Notes: a model not told the origin generated them from the letters alone. DNA of 64,000 nucleotides from Entomoplasma freundtii (GCF_002804205.1 NZ_CP024962.1:620001-684000); one strand, 5' to 3'. Positions 32,263-43,592 are shown, numbered from the stretch's first letter. Numbers and translations: made by a program.

Positions 32263-33971
32263 TAAACTTCACCTCCTACTTGGGCAGCTTCAACGGCCGC
32301 GCTTAAAGAATTTAATTCTTTCGGACGCTTAACTTTTGGTGCCCGAGGGTCCAAGAGCCAAGTTTTAGCTGAGTGAGTTGGCGAAACTTCAAAAAACGGT
32401 GGTTCAAATTTGTAATCGACCGCTAAGGCATATTGGTTACGAGGAGCAAAAGCATCTCCAATGATTTCATTAAATAATGAAGGTGGTGAACCAGGAATTG
32501 AGTAAAGTTCTTGACCTTTTTCTCCTAATTGAGGAAGTGATGATAATAAAGCTCAAGTATAAGGGTGTTGAGCATTAAAGAAAACTTCTTCTGTTTCTCC
32601 ATACTCAATAATTTGACCAGCGTAGACAACCGCCACACGGTCAGCAATATTGGCAACAACTCCTAAATCATGGGTAATAAAGATAACTGTAAAACCATAT
32701 TCTTTTTTCAAGCTACGAATTAGTTCTAAAATTTGTGCCTGAATTGTAACATCTAAAGCCGTAGTTGGCTCATCACAAATTAGTACTTTTGGTTTGGCAG
32801 CCAAAGCAACAGCAATAACAATTCTTTGACGCATCCCTCCAGAATATTTACTTGGTAAATCATGATAACGTTGTTCAGCTTTTGGAATCCCCACTTTTTG
32901 CATTAGTTTAATCGCTTCTGCTTTGGCTTCAGCATGGTTCAAGCCTTGATGAGCTCTTAGAACTTCACTAATTTGGTAACCAACAGTTAATAAGGGGTTT
33001 AAAGAAGTCATAGGATCTTGAAAGATAGTGGCGATTGTTCCCCCACGCAAATGTTTTAGGTTTTTTCTAGCTTTGGCGCGAATCGTTGCCCCAACTTTCC
33101 TAAAGTATTTTCAAGTCTCATTGACTGTTTCTAGTTCTTGACTAGTAATTGCCATTCCACTATGGAATTTTTGTAAAATTTCTCATAATGAGAATTCAAA
33201 ATCATTTTTGTAAGTTACTTTGGCTAACGAATCATAAGCTTTATTTAAAAGAGCCTTTACTTTCGTATTGTTTGGCTCATCTGCCAAGGTATTAAAAGCC
33301 ATCATTACCAATGTGTAATGTAATTTCTTTCAAACTGGCACCAAATTAAAGTTGGCAGTTTCTTGTTTAGCTTGAGCAATCTCCATCTCCAGTTTTTCAA
33401 TTTCTTGAGCTAGTAGTGAAGGTTGCGTAGCTAATTTGATAGATTGTTTAACTTTATTTAAATCACTTTGAAGGGCATCTTTTTGTTTTAATTTACGATT
33501 ATTAGTGGCACTAAATTCAAATGTTTCAAAACTAGCTAGTTTTGTTTCTAAGCTAGCGGCCTTTTGAGATAACTTTTCTAAGTTTAAGTTTTCAAAACTC
33601 TTAATATTCGAACAAGCATTTTTAATTTTTAAATGGTTATATTTCCGAATACCCTTTCGAGATTCCGGCTCCATAGCTCCTTTATGAAGTTGAACAAGAT
33701 CTAAATTATCCTTGAAATAAGCTTCAGCCTGGCTTGCTTCATTCGGATAATAAAAAATTGCTCCATTGGCAATATACCCATTACTTTCAAGCATATTAGT
33801 TAAGGTTTTTGTTAAAACAGATTTTCCAGAACCCGATTCACCAACAATTGCTACAGTCTCTCCATCATAAATATCAAAAGAAACGTTACGAATCGAAGTT
33901 AAAACGCGTGAACGAACACGAAATTTAACGACTAAGTTCTGAATTGATAGAATCACTTTTTTTTGTTCCAT
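32262..33971 (-). CDS. oppD: Oligopeptide ABC importer ATPase OppD, with large insertion
   Basis: The second ATPase subunit, 569 residues. Walker [10 protein letters not shown] is near residue 43. Like OppF it carries an insertion (roughly residues 80-310, coiled-coil-like, rich in Lys, Glu, Leu) before the Q-loop [11 protein letters not shown]. The signature [15 protein letters not shown] and Walker [11 protein letters not shown] follow, and the C-terminal region has the peptide-importer extension. ATG 33971 was chosen over an in-frame TTG at 33977 since AAAGGA sits 11 bases upstream. Trp codons include TGA. Confidence 0.92.
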
Positions 33972-34013
33972 AGGCAAACCATTCCTTTCTTGTTTGTTTA
34001 TTTGTTTACTTGA

Positions 34014-35000
34014 CTAACGGTGATTTTTGGGATCAAGTGAATCAGCAAAGACTTTAGCAACCAAGAAGAAAATGATTGAAATCATACTGATAAAAATGAT
34101 AGGGATAATTAACAAGTGAGGAAACACTTGTCAATCGGTATCGGGCATGATGTTATTTAAAATTTTTCCTAATGATGTTTTTTTAACCCCATCAACAAAA
34201 CCGAAGTTTAAGAAGGTTAAAGTTGCATCCACAGAAATAGCATTCGGAATAGCAAATATTCCTGCTTGGACAATTCCTGGTAAAATCTTTGGCAAAATGT
34301 TTTTGTGAATAATTCGGGTTGAACTTGAACCTAAAGTTAACGAGGCAACATTATAGTCAGTATTTTTTACCAACATAATTTGTACCCTGACAGTTGAAGC
34401 AATTGAAATTCAAGCTTGGAGAGAAACCCCTAAAACAATTGGTCAGAAGCCAACATTAAAGACGAAAATAATAAATAATAATAAAATTAGTTGTGGTACC
34501 AAAGTTAAGAAGTTAGTTAATTGGATGAAGAAGATATCTGTTTGACGGAAGTAACCCCAAATCGAACCTAATAGTACTCCAATCGCTAATTGAATGAATG
34601 CTAAAGTAAAAGCTAAGATTAGGGTTGTTCTAATTCCAAGCCACATTTCGATTCAAAAATCTTCACCGAACATCCCAAGACCAAAGATATGGCCTTTGCT
34701 TGGCGCCGCTGGTCCAACACCTGGGCGGTTGGTTGGAACTGCTTGTTTTCCTCAAGGGACAATGATTGATAAGGCAATAATGATAACTAATAAAGTGGCA
34801 CAAATAATAAATGTCCAATTAGTGAATAATAGTTTAGCAACGGCCTTTCAATAACTATAAGGCTTGCTAGCTAATTGCTCTGATTCACTTTTTCTAATTC
34901 CAACAACTTCAAATAACGAACTATCGATTTCCGAAACTGCTAAATTATTTTTAGCCACAAGAGGGCTAGTATTTGTATTTTTATTTTGGTGGTTAGACAT
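34014..35000 (-). CDS. oppC: Oligopeptide ABC importer permease OppC
   Basis: An inner permease subunit of 328 residues. A charged N-terminal stretch of about 55 residues is followed by the first membrane helix (FIICATLLVIIIALSII) and then the permease domain, with the EAA-like loop ASLTLGSSSTRIIHKNILPKI (split across residues 225-245) that contacts the ATPases. Start at 35000 after a GGGAGGG-type site; 17 bases separate it from oppB. TAG stop. Confidence 0.92.
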
Positions 35001-35017
35001 AACTTAACCCTCCCTTT

Positions 35018-36292
35018 CTATTTAGTTAATTTGACACGTGGATCTAGACCAACCATTAAAAGGTCTGAAATCAAAGAAGAGAACACGGTAACAAAGGCAG
35101 CAAATGAGACATACCCAAGGATAACAAAAGAATCTTTATCACCGGAAACAGCCGAGACAATATAGCGCCCCATTCCCGGAATGCCTCATTGTTGTTCGGT
35201 TAAAATCGAGGCCCCAAATAAGGTAACAGCCAAGTCTAATGGAAATTGTTTTAAAATGCGGATTCCAGCATTACGGAAGATGTGAACATAATAAACTTTA
35301 TTATTTGTCATCCCCTTTGAAAGGGCAAAACGAGCATAATCAGAAGTCATTTCATCAACAACGTAACGGCGAGTTAACACAACCGTTGATGGCATCATCA
35401 TTAACACCAGAACTACGATAGGTCAAAAACGTGTGGCAAAGGCACCGGAACTAAAGAGACCTGAATTATTAAATCCAGCAACCGATAATAGATAAATACC
35501 AATAACGATGACTACTGCTGGTACTGCAATCAAAGTGATTGAAGAAGCATTGATAATTGAATCTGATGGTTTACCTTTTTTCTTCGCTGCTTCAATTCCC
35601 AAAGGAATTCCAATTAAGTAAGAAATAACTACAGCAATTGACCCAAAGACAAATGAGTAAGGAATGGCTTTATTGAATAAAGTCATTACATCAGTACTTG
35701 AATCAGCAATTGATGGCGATGAAGTAACTCCAAGGTAAACTCAACGGCGTTCAAATATTTCTTCCCAATAAACGATGCTTGATCCATCCGGTGAGAATTC
35801 ATAGTAGTCGAAAACTAGAATATCTTTAGGAATGAAAGGACATAGGTTACGCAAATAATTGGCAAGTTGTTGTCCCATTGGGCCATAAACGCCAAATAAC
35901 TTCATTCTATTCACCAATAATTCCTCAAGTTGTTTATCTGATAATTTGAGAGATTGGTAATTGGCTGGCAAGTATTGAATATCATTTGTCACTGAACGAA
36001 TAATGATAAACAAAAGGATAATTGCTATAAGTAAAGTAATCAACCCATAAATTATTCGTCGAAATGAATAACCAATTAGTGGATGTTGAAGAAAGAACTT
36101 GTTTGTACCACTCCAAAAATCAGAGTACCGATAACGGAATTCTTGGATTCTTGACGGTTTATAACGTGCTAGTTCAAAGTCTAAATTAAATGCCTCTGAT
36201 TCAAGATTTAAATTTGTTTGAATCACTTGTAATTGCTCCAGTTGAGACGACTCTTCTATGGAGGAGGAAATTGTAGAATTATTTTGTGACAT
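35018..36292 (-). CDS. oppB: Oligopeptide ABC importer permease OppB
   Basis: A permease subunit of 424 residues, longer than the usual 310-350 because of an N-terminal cytoplasmic extension of about 80 residues (Ser/Gln/Glu-rich, then ARYKPSRIQEFRYRY). The first helix is near LITLLIAIILLFIIIRS and the EAA loop is ARFALSKGMTNNKVYYVHIFRNAG near residue 315. GGAAAGGAAA precedes the ATG. First gene of oppBCDFA, behind a consensus promoter. Confidence 0.92.
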
Positions 36293-36415
36293 GATAATCG
36301 TTTCCTTTCCAAACGCGTCATTAATGCAATGGCGATTTTTAGGGGAAATGAACGCGATTTTGTATTTTGTAAGCTATTGATTATAATTAGAATTAATGTT
36401 TCAAAAGCAAAAAGC

Positions 36416-36443
36416 AATATAAGTTTAAAGTGGAACTTGTCAA
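36416..36443 (-). promoter_or_regulatory. Promoter of the opp operon
   Basis: Minus-strand TTGACA (36438-36443), a 16-base spacer and TATATT (36416-36421), about 125 bases before oppB. The intervening leader shows no clear regulatory structure. Confidence 0.65.
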
Positions 36444-36535
36444 GGCCCCTAAAACTCAAAAAGCGAAGCCCACTTAACATATTTATATAGTATACACTAT
36501 ATTACGCAATCTTGAAACCCAGAAAGGAGGCAATT

Positions 36536-37012
36536 ATGGCTCATAAAGACTTAAAGGCATTAAGAAAAAACCAAAAATTGGTTCATAACAAAGAGACAGC
36601 CGAAATCTTAACTGAAACTGATAAAATACAACACCAGGCCGGCCATAAAAGTGAATACAAAGCCACTTCACGCCTGCGTTGGTTTGATTGATTAATTTCT
36701 GCCATTATCCTTTTGGTAGGTATCGGCATGAGTTTCTTGGTTGGCTACCTCACTTTAAAATCCAAACAAACTCCGAACTGGTGAGGGGCATCATACTTTG
36801 CTTTTGCCTATCTATTTGTTCTGATTCTTATTTGGTGAATGCTTGGTTATTGAAAAAATAAAGCAGCAGAAAAATACTTTAATGATAAACGGCGTCGTTA
36901 CCAAAAAACCTATACCTTAGAAGAAGCAAAATATCGTCGTTTCCGGAACCTTATTTTGGTAAGTTGATTACCATTTGCCCTATTTGCGACTTTAATAACT
37001 ATTCTGCTCTAG
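36536..37012 (+). CDS. Small membrane protein with basic flanks, unknown function
   Basis: A 158-residue frame with six TGA-encoded Trp, so it is invisible under the standard code. The layout is a hydrophilic Lys/Gln-rich N-terminus (residues 1-50), two close membrane helices (about 51-75 and 84-105), a highly basic loop (KYFNDKRRRYQKTYT) and a final helix (LILVSWLPFALFATLITILL). AGAAAGGAGG precedes the ATG. It is divergent from opp and faces rnj across a shared terminator. No family recognised. Confidence 0.7.
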
Positions 37013-37023
37013 CTTTGTAAAAT

Positions 37024-37049
37024 AAAAAATCTCCCTAAGGAGATTTTTT
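37024..37049. terminator. Bidirectional terminator between the small membrane gene and rnj
   Basis: An 11-bp stem AAAAAATCTCC/GGAGATTTTTT with loop CTAA. It serves both converging genes and its right arm runs into the rnj stop codon. Confidence 0.85.
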
Positions 37050-38823
37050 ATTTCTTTGGTTTAGAGTTAGTGGTTTTGTTCAATCAATAACGATTACCAC
37101 CAGTTTTTAAATTTTTGCTTGGTCGCACAAATGGCGTAAAGTCTTTTTCATTAATTTCATTAGCAATTGCTAGAACCATTGGTTGCTTACCAGATTCTTG
37201 TTTAATGACGCTACGAACTTTAGTAATGATTTCCTTTTTGATTTCATTTAAATCATAGCTACTTGGGTTAGTTCGATAATCACTTTGGCCTTTTGTCATA
37301 ATATCAGCAATTTGCTTTTGCAATGTTTTGAAAATCGTGTTTTCTTCTTTGATATAAATCACGCCACGCATTTGAATATCAATTGATGACACTAGAGCTT
37401 TACTGCGACTATCAATTGATACTCCAACAATAATCACACCGTCACTTGCCAATTGCTTTCTTTCATTTAAAACAACATTACCAATATCACCGATACCAAG
37501 ACCATCAACATAAGTATCACCATTCTTAATAGTACGGTCAGTGACGGCTAATTGACGTCCCGCTAGATTCAATACTTGACCATTGTCAATAATGCCAACA
37601 TTACCTGGTTTTACACCAGCACTTAGTGCTGCACTTTCAGCTTCTAAAAAGTCTTTATAAAGGGCCTTGATAGGAATAAAGTATTTAGGTTTGAAAATCG
37701 AAACCATTACCTTTAAGTCTTCATAGGAACTATTCATTGCCCAAATGTTGCGATCTGATAAGGCCATGATGCGAGCTTCGGTTCTCGCCAATTCATCAAG
37801 GATTTGCGCATGACGTTTTTCCACTCCGGGAGCTGGCGGTGTGGCTAAAATAACTAGATCATTTTCAGTAAAGTCCACTACCTCATCGTTATTATTAGCA
37901 ATTTTATTTAGTTTTGAGTAAAGTACTTCGGCATTACCAGAAATAATTAAGACTCCGTTTTCAGAAGTTTTATATTCTTCAGGAGACATCAAATCTTCCT
38001 TACGAACATTGAAATCAGCAAGTAGGTTTGAATCTAGCAAGGAACTCATTGTACGACCATAAACAGCAATTTTACGATTATTTTCTTGCGCAGCACGAAT
38101 AATTTCTCCAACTTTAAAGAGGTCCTCTTCAAAGATACCAATAATAATTCGCTTATGTTTTTCTTTAAACGGTGTAGCAATATAACTTTCGATTTTATGG
38201 TTAGGTGCTGTAAAACCGCGACGTGAAGCTGAAGCAGTATCACTAATTAAAGCCAAGACTCCACGCTCACTGATTTTTGCTAAATTAGCAAAATCAGTAG
38301 AAAATGATGATTGTTCTTGCCCATCGATAATGTAATCACCTAAATAAATTACCGCACCTTGTTTGGTGCTAAAAGCGAAGCCAAGGGTTTGCGGTGAAGA
38401 AGCTGTTAACCGAAATACCTCTACTTTTGTGGAAGTAAAATTAATTATTTCTTTATCATGAACGACATGATAATTACTATCGCGATTACGCATGCGTGCA
38501 CGTTGAGCTTTAATCTTTAGAACCTGGGCAGTAATGGGGTTACAGTAAACTGGTACATCGAGGTCTTTCAAAAGATAATTTGTTGCCCCCGAATTATAAG
38601 CCGAAGCATTAGTTAAGAAAATCGCCTTAACACGTTGACGATTATCTTTCAAATAATCAAAATTAGGAATCACCATGTCGACTCCTAAAATCCCTTTGTC
38701 CGGAAATTTTAGTCCAGCGTCGAGAACAAATAGTTCATCATCAATTTCCAAAACATAGAGGTTTTTACCCCGCTCATCTTGGCCACCTAGGGCCATGAAT
38801 TTAATATTTCCCATATTTTCCAT
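37048..38823 (-). CDS. rnjB: RNase J paralogue lacking metal-binding motifs (RNase J2-like, probably inactive)
   Basis: A 591-residue protein with the full RNase J domain order: metallo-beta-lactamase, beta-CASP and C-terminal domain. The frame (GGQDERGKN, VLDAGLKFP, PNFDYL) aligns with RNase J, but the Zn ligands are gone: the HGHEDH site reads NASAYN (residues 72-77), the later THSIPDS site reads TASSPQT, and the PIHGEY site reads PIKALY. It should therefore be a structural partner of an active RNase J1 encoded elsewhere, as proposed for J2 subunits. A TGA at 37084 is read through to a Lys-rich end. The fold is firm; lack of catalysis is inferred. Confidence 0.85.
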
Positions 38824-38924
38824 TCTTTCTTTTCATCTCTTTAAATACACTTTTTACTTGATAGCAAATTAAAAGCAGAAAAATTATTAATCTTTATTGT
38901 TTTATATTTCTACTACAGACATCA

Positions 38925-38930
38925 ATTATA
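38925..38930 (-). promoter_or_regulatory. Candidate -10 box for rnj
   Basis: A perfect minus-strand TATAAT about 100 bases before the rnj ATG. A second TATAAT lies about 15 bases upstream. The stretch 38824-39005 otherwise holds only a weak hairpin near 38955-38985 that may end the deoA transcript. Confidence 0.4.
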
Positions 38931-39005
38931 ACCGGATAGATTATAACAAAAAACAGCCCAAAGTTGGCGGGTACGCTCTTTGGTTTCGTTTAGTTAAAGG
39001 TTCTC

Positions 39006-40331
39006 TTAGTTAATAATTTTTTCAATAACTGGTTTTGGACGGTAAGCCTTATCAATCGTAAAACTTTTTTGCGCACGTTGAGTTCAACTTGCCAACGGTT
39101 CTTTGTTGGTTAATAGTTCCATCACCACATCTCCGGTTTTAACCAAAGAACCATCGGGTTGACAAATAATAATTCCGGCAGCGTAGTCAATCACATCTGT
39201 TTTGTGAAGACGCCCTCCTCCTAAATCAATATTTAAAAAGCCCAGGTTTAAGGCATCGTGATAACTAATGTAACCATCTTGATCAGCTTTGATTTGGACC
39301 TTATTTTTAGTTGGAAAGTGTTCATTATAATTTTCTAAAATGCTAATGTCACCACCTTGAGCAGTAATCAAAGTTTTAAAAAATGGTACAACTTGGCCAC
39401 TTTGGAGACGTGATAAAGCTGATTTTTTAGCAGTTTCAAAATTAGCAAAAACTTTTGCCTTAACAAGGGTCAAGGCCACCGCTGTCGTCGCAATTTCAAT
39501 CACATCCGCTTCACCATTACCATGCAAAGTTTCTCATGCTTCTTTTACTTCAAGTGCATTACCAATAGTTCTTCCAAGGGGTTTTTCCATATCTGTCAAA
39601 AGAACTTCCACATCACGATGATGGTGCTTACCAATATTAATCATTAATTTGGCCAAAGCAGTTGCTGACTCCTTATCTTTCATGAAAGCTCCTGAACCAA
39701 CTTTGACATCTAAAATAAGTGAGTTGGTCTTGATAGCCAATTTTTTAGCCATAATCGAAGCGGCGATTAGAGGCAGTGAGTCAATTAATTGGGTGGCATC
39801 TCGTAAGGCATAAATCTCTGCATCAGCCGGAGCTAAATCGTGATTGGCAGCAGCAATCACCATCCCATTTTCTTTAAGTAGGTTTTTAAATTGAGTTTCG
39901 CTTAAATCACTTCTAAACCCCGGAAAGGAATCAAGTTTATCTAAAGTACCACCAGTTTGGCCTAAAGCGCGCCCTGATAATTTTGCTACTTTAATACCAT
40001 ATGAAGCAGCTAAAGGGGTAAAAATAAGGGTGATTTTATCCCCAACTCCACCAGTGGAGTGTTTATCTGCTTTTCAACCCGGAACATCATCAAGGTTGTA
40101 AGTAATTCCTGAATTTAAGTAACTACTTGTTAGGTCTCCGACTTCCTTATCGGTCATTCCTTTGAAAAATATGGCTGCAATAAAAGCAGACATTTGGTAA
40201 TCCTTGATAACATCTTCCAAGTAGTTAGCGATGATTCAATCAAATTCACCTAAGGTTAAAACCTCACCGCGTTTTTTACGTTCCATGATTTCTTTAAATG
40301 TATACTTTTCATTTTTTGGTGTTAATGACAT
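39006..40331 (-). CDS. deoA: Pyrimidine-nucleoside (thymidine) phosphorylase
   Basis: Reversibly cleaves thymidine or uridine with phosphate, releasing the base and (deoxy)ribose 1-phosphate for salvage and carbon use. It has 441 residues. The glycosyltransferase family 3 signature KHSTGGVGDK is near residue 85, followed by KLSGRALGQTGGTLDKLDSFPGF (in part), DVKVGSGAFMKDKESA near 200 and a C-terminal domain ending RAQKSFTIDKAYRPKP. The frame needs TGA as Trp. It precedes rnj on the strand but is separated by 182 bases. Confidence 0.93.
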
Positions 40332-40374
40332 AAATATTGGTCCTCAAATTCTAAGTTAGTAATGGGCTAATAAT

Positions 40375-41178
40375 CTAGTTTTTTGTACGATCTTGAAGAA
40401 CAAAAATGCTCTTCAATAATTTAGTTTTGGTTATTTCTTCTGAAGAAAGCGACATCACTTTTACTTTCGCTTGACTTAATTTTACGATAATTAATGGGTC
40501 TTCAATTTTGATATCTTTAGTATCGATAGAAACCGCCACTTCTGGAGGTTTCTTTAAAACAATTGACAACGTTTGGTTTTTGGAAAAAATCATCGGTGCG
40601 TTAAGGGTACGGAATTTATTAGTTGATACTGGGAAAAGTTCAAGCATTTCGAAAATATCAATATTAGGGTAAATAATTGGCCCCCCAGCTGACTTAGCAA
40701 AACCAGTTGAACCAGAAGGGGTAGCAAAAACTAAACCGGTGCCACGGAAAGTTTCTAATTTTTCGTTATTAATAAGAACATCTAATTCTAAAGGACGAAT
40801 ATTATTAACGATTTTAATTTCATTTAAAGAATAATGAGTTTTACTGCCGTTAAGCAACTCGAGCAAACTATACTCAAAGTAATGATGGTTTTGGTCAAGA
40901 CCACTTTTTAAAATTAATTCTAAATCAGCCGTTGTATTATGGTTTGTATAAAAGCCAATCCCGCCAAATTTCATCGGAATAAACGTGGTGGTTTTTAAAT
41001 CATTTTCAAATAAATGAACCGCATTCAAGAAGGTTCCATCACCGCCAATAACAAATACATAATCTGGCTTAGTATGCACTTCCAAATAACTTGGGTTAAG
41101 CTTAATCATTTCCTTTAATTGGCTTTTTAAAGCAATTGATTCTGGATAATCATTTGTTACGATGGCATAAGTAATCAT
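40375..41178 (-). CDS. ppnK: NAD kinase
   Basis: Makes NADP from NAD and ATP, 267 residues. The GGDGTFLNAV motif near residue 46 is the conserved catalytic loop with its Asp, and the second block TPSGSTGFAKSAGGPIIYP near 155 binds NAD. The family length is 260-300. It is divergent from trpS and shows a TATAAT about 20 bases upstream of the ATG. The 43-base gap to deoA allows co-transcription. Confidence 0.95.
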   Translation of the reverse strand: MITYAIVTNDYPESIALKSQLKEMIKLNPSYLEVHTKPDYVFVIGGDGTFLNAVHLFENDLKTTTFIPMKFGGIGFYTNHNTTADLELILKSGLDQNHHYFEYSLLELLNGSKTHYSLNEIKIVNNIRPLELDVLINNEKLETFRGTGLVFATPSGSTGFAKSAGGPIIYPNIDIFEMLELFPVSTNKFRTLNAPMIFSKNQTLSIVLKKPPEVAVSIDTKDIKIEDPLIIVKLSQAKVKVMSLSSEEITKTKLLKSIFVLQDRTKN

Positions 41179-41306
41179 TATTAAAACCCCTTTTTAAGAT
41201 TATTATAATCAATTGTTAGCGCTGGCGTTGTTTCAGAAAGAAAATCATTTTTCTCATAAGTTAACTTTGGTCCGATTACTAAACAAGAATAAGCTAGTTA
41301 TTAGGC

Positions 41307-41312
41307 TATAAT
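41307..41312 (+). promoter_or_regulatory. Candidate -10 box for trpS
   Basis: A perfect TATAAT 47 bases before the trpS ATG, in the divergent ppnK/trpS gap. The -35 region is weak. Confidence 0.5.
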
Positions 41313-41359
41313 TTAAAAGAAATTATTACAATTGATTGGAAATAAAATAAAGGGGAACC

Positions 41360-42349
41360 ATGAAAAAAAGAATGATTACTGGCATTACGCCAAGCGGCAA
41401 GATGACTTTAGGTAATTACTTAGGTGTCGTGAAGAATTTAATTGATTGGCAAGATGAATATGATTTGTTTGTTTTTATTGCCAACCTTCACGCGATTACG
41501 TTACCTCAAAATCCCAAACAACTTAAACAAAATACCGAAGAAATTGCTGCTCTTTATTTGGCAGCAGGGTTAAACCCAGAAAATGTTGTTATTTTCAAGC
41601 AAAGTGAAGTGCCGGCTCACTCTGAGTTAGGCTGACTCTTAAATACCCAAACCTCAATGGGGGAATTATCGCGAATGACCCAATTTAAAGATAAAAGCCA
41701 AAAATTGGCCAATAAAAGTTCAATTCCGGCCGGTCTTTTTAACTACCCGACATTAATGGCAGCTGACATTTTGCTTTATGAACCAGATTTTGTTCCGGTT
41801 GGTGTTGACCAAAAACAACATGTTGAATTGGCACGTGACTTAGCTCTTAGGTTCAATAATAAGTATGGAGAAAACTTTAAAGTTCCGGAACCACTCTTAA
41901 CCAAAAACAAAATAAAAATCATGGATTTACAAGATCCTACTAAGAAAATGAGTAAATCTTCACTGAACCCGAAAGCGGTGCTTTATATTCTTGATGAACC
42001 AGCAATAATTCGTAAAAAAATTGCTAGTGCGCTCACAGATAGTGAGAATGTTGTTCGTTATGACCCAGAGAATAAACCTGGTGTTTCTAATTTAATGACT
42101 ATCTATGCTCTCTTAAAAAATACCACTCCTGAAAATATCGAACATCTTTGGGAAGGCAAAAACTATAAAGATTTCAAAGATGATGTGGCCGAAGAAATTA
42201 TTGCTATTTTAGAGCCAATTCAGAAAAATTACCAAGAGATTAAACGTAGCGGCAAACTAGAGACAATTTTAAATGAAGGCGCACTTCGAGCTAATCGAGT
42301 CGCCCAAAAAAAAGTGACCAAAACTAGAAAAAAAATGGGACTGAATTAA
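41360..42349 (+). CDS. trpS: Tryptophanyl-tRNA synthetase
   Basis: A class I synthetase of 329 residues. The HIGH-like motif is TPSGKMTLGNYLG near residue 10 and the KMSKS motif is KKMSKSSLNP near 195. In this code it supplies Trp for both UGG and UGA. Its own frame uses TGA at 41633 (LGWLLNTQ). AAAGGGG precedes the ATG. It ends in a palindromic terminator shared with the convergent gpsB-like gene. Confidence 0.96.
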
Positions 42350-42379
42350 AAAATCCAAGTTAATTAACTTGGATTTTTT
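42348..42379. terminator. Perfect palindromic terminator shared by trpS and gpsB
   Basis: Sixteen-base arms (42348-42363 and 42364-42379) form a perfect inverted repeat with A-run and T-run ends, and they contain the stop codons of both converging genes. Confidence 0.85.
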
Positions 42380-42722
42380 GTTCTAAGGCAGTCAGGACCT
42401 TATTTAAATTTTTTTCAATTTGGGAAATCCGGGCCATTACATCTGAGTTTGACAATTCGTTTTTAGCAACCTGGATACGTTGTTGGTCAAGTCAATCATT
42501 TTGCTCTTTTAAATTAATTTGGTTTTTTAATAATTTGTTATTTTCATCTTGTAATAAGGTTAGTTCATTTTGAAGGTCTGCCAAGATTGCAAGGAAGTGT
42601 AAATAATCTGCTTGGATTTCATCTAAAAAATCATTGACTTCTTCAACTTTATAACCTTTAATTTCAATCGTGAAATTTTTTTGTTGCAAATCTTCGGGGT
42701 TGAATTTATTCTTTAATTTCAT
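42360..42722 (-). CDS. DivIVA/GpsB-family cell-division coiled-coil protein
   Basis: A 120-residue protein. The N-terminal lipid-binding domain is recognisable (FTIEIKGYKVEEVNDFLDEIQADY, residues 17-40, the family core), followed by a coiled coil (LADLQNELTLLQDENNKLL) and a short C-terminal helical part found beyond a TGA at 42492. Family members gather at curved membranes and division sites; in a wall-less cell the role would be cytokinesis or polarity. GpsB and DivIVA cannot be told apart on this evidence. Confidence 0.82.
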
Positions 42723-42776
42723 GATTTTTCTCCTACCGTCATTTTAACATTTTCCGAATCTCTTTTAGGGAGGAAA

Positions 42777-43256
42777 ATGGTACCTTTAAATCAAAAGGGT
42801 TTGTTCTTAGAAACAATCCTTAATTTAACACATAAAAAATATAATGAGGAAAGACGGTGCACAGTTTACAAAATTCCTGTTCAACAAGGTTGAGATCCAA
42901 AAACACAACGACCATTTTTTATGAAACATTATGCCTGCGATTACATCGGCAATTACCAAGGAGCTTATTTTGAATTCGAAGCCAAGGAAACAGCTCAAGA
43001 ATATTTTGCCTGGAAACAAATTCGCCCAAGCCAACATGCTAAATTACAACAAATTTTAGCTACCAAGGGTTATGCTTTTTTAATAATTTATTTTGAAAGA
43101 ACTAACCAATTTTTCTTTGTTACTTACCAAGCTTTGGAAACTTATATCCTAAACAACACACAAAAAATTCCGTTGGGTTGGTTTCAAGAAACGCAAACGG
43201 AATTAAAGATTAATGAGGAATTAAAATTAAATTATCTAGCCTTATTGGATAAATAA
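42777..43256 (+). CDS. recU: Holliday junction resolvase RecU
   Basis: Cuts four-way junctions in recombination and repair. It has 159 residues. The start (MVPLNQKGLFLETILN) and the DYIGNYQGAYFEFEAKET block near residue 52-69 match RecU, including the D...E-x-K nuclease residues (D in ACDY, E and K in FEAKET), and the tail YAFLIIYFERTNQFFFVTYQ fits the family. The first 48 residues appear only with TGA as Trp at 42888. GGGAGG precedes the ATG at 42777. Confidence 0.92.
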
Positions 43257-43282
43257 AAAAATTGCTATGCAGCAATTTTTTT
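43255..43282. terminator. Bidirectional terminator between recU and hup
   Basis: Stem AAAAAAATTGCT/AGCAATTTTTTT with loop ATGC. It begins inside the recU stop codon and ends four bases before the hup stop. Confidence 0.85.
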
Positions 43283-43286
43283 ATTT

Positions 43287-43559
43287 TTATTGTAGACGTT
43301 CTCTTAGTTGTTTTGCTGCCTTAAATTTTGAAGCTTTTGAAGCGGGGATACGAATTTTTTCTTTAGTACTTGGATTCATCCCATCACGTTCAGGGCGATC
43401 AACAACACTAAATTTTCCGAATCCAGCAATAGCAACTTCGTGGCCGTTGCTTAAATATTTTGCAATATCATCAAAAACCAGAGCCACGATTCTTTCACTT
43501 TGGGCTTTACTTAAATCTTCTTTTTGCATCAAAGTTTCAGCAATTTCTTTTTTTGTCAT
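43287..43559 (-). CDS. hup: DNA-binding protein HU
   Basis: A 90-residue histone-like dimer that bends and packs DNA. MTKKEIAETLMQ at the start and the signature GFGKFSVVDRPERDGMNP near residue 45-62, with the beta-arm proline in RIPASK, are standard for HU. It lies 33 bases after gpsA's end on the opposite side of a terminator, with its own promoter not clearly visible. Confidence 0.96.
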   Translation of the reverse strand: MTKKEIAETLMQKEDLSKAQSERIVALVFDDIAKYLSNGHEVAIAGFGKFSVVDRPERDGMNPSTKEKIRIPASKASKFKAAKQLRERLQ

Positions 43560-43592
43560 GTGTGTCTCCTACTTTTCTTAACCAACTTTAAC

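Noticed and set aside
36256-36480. A 74-residue frame upstream of oppB.
   Set aside because: It covers the opp promoter and overlaps the oppB start; composition is not protein-like.
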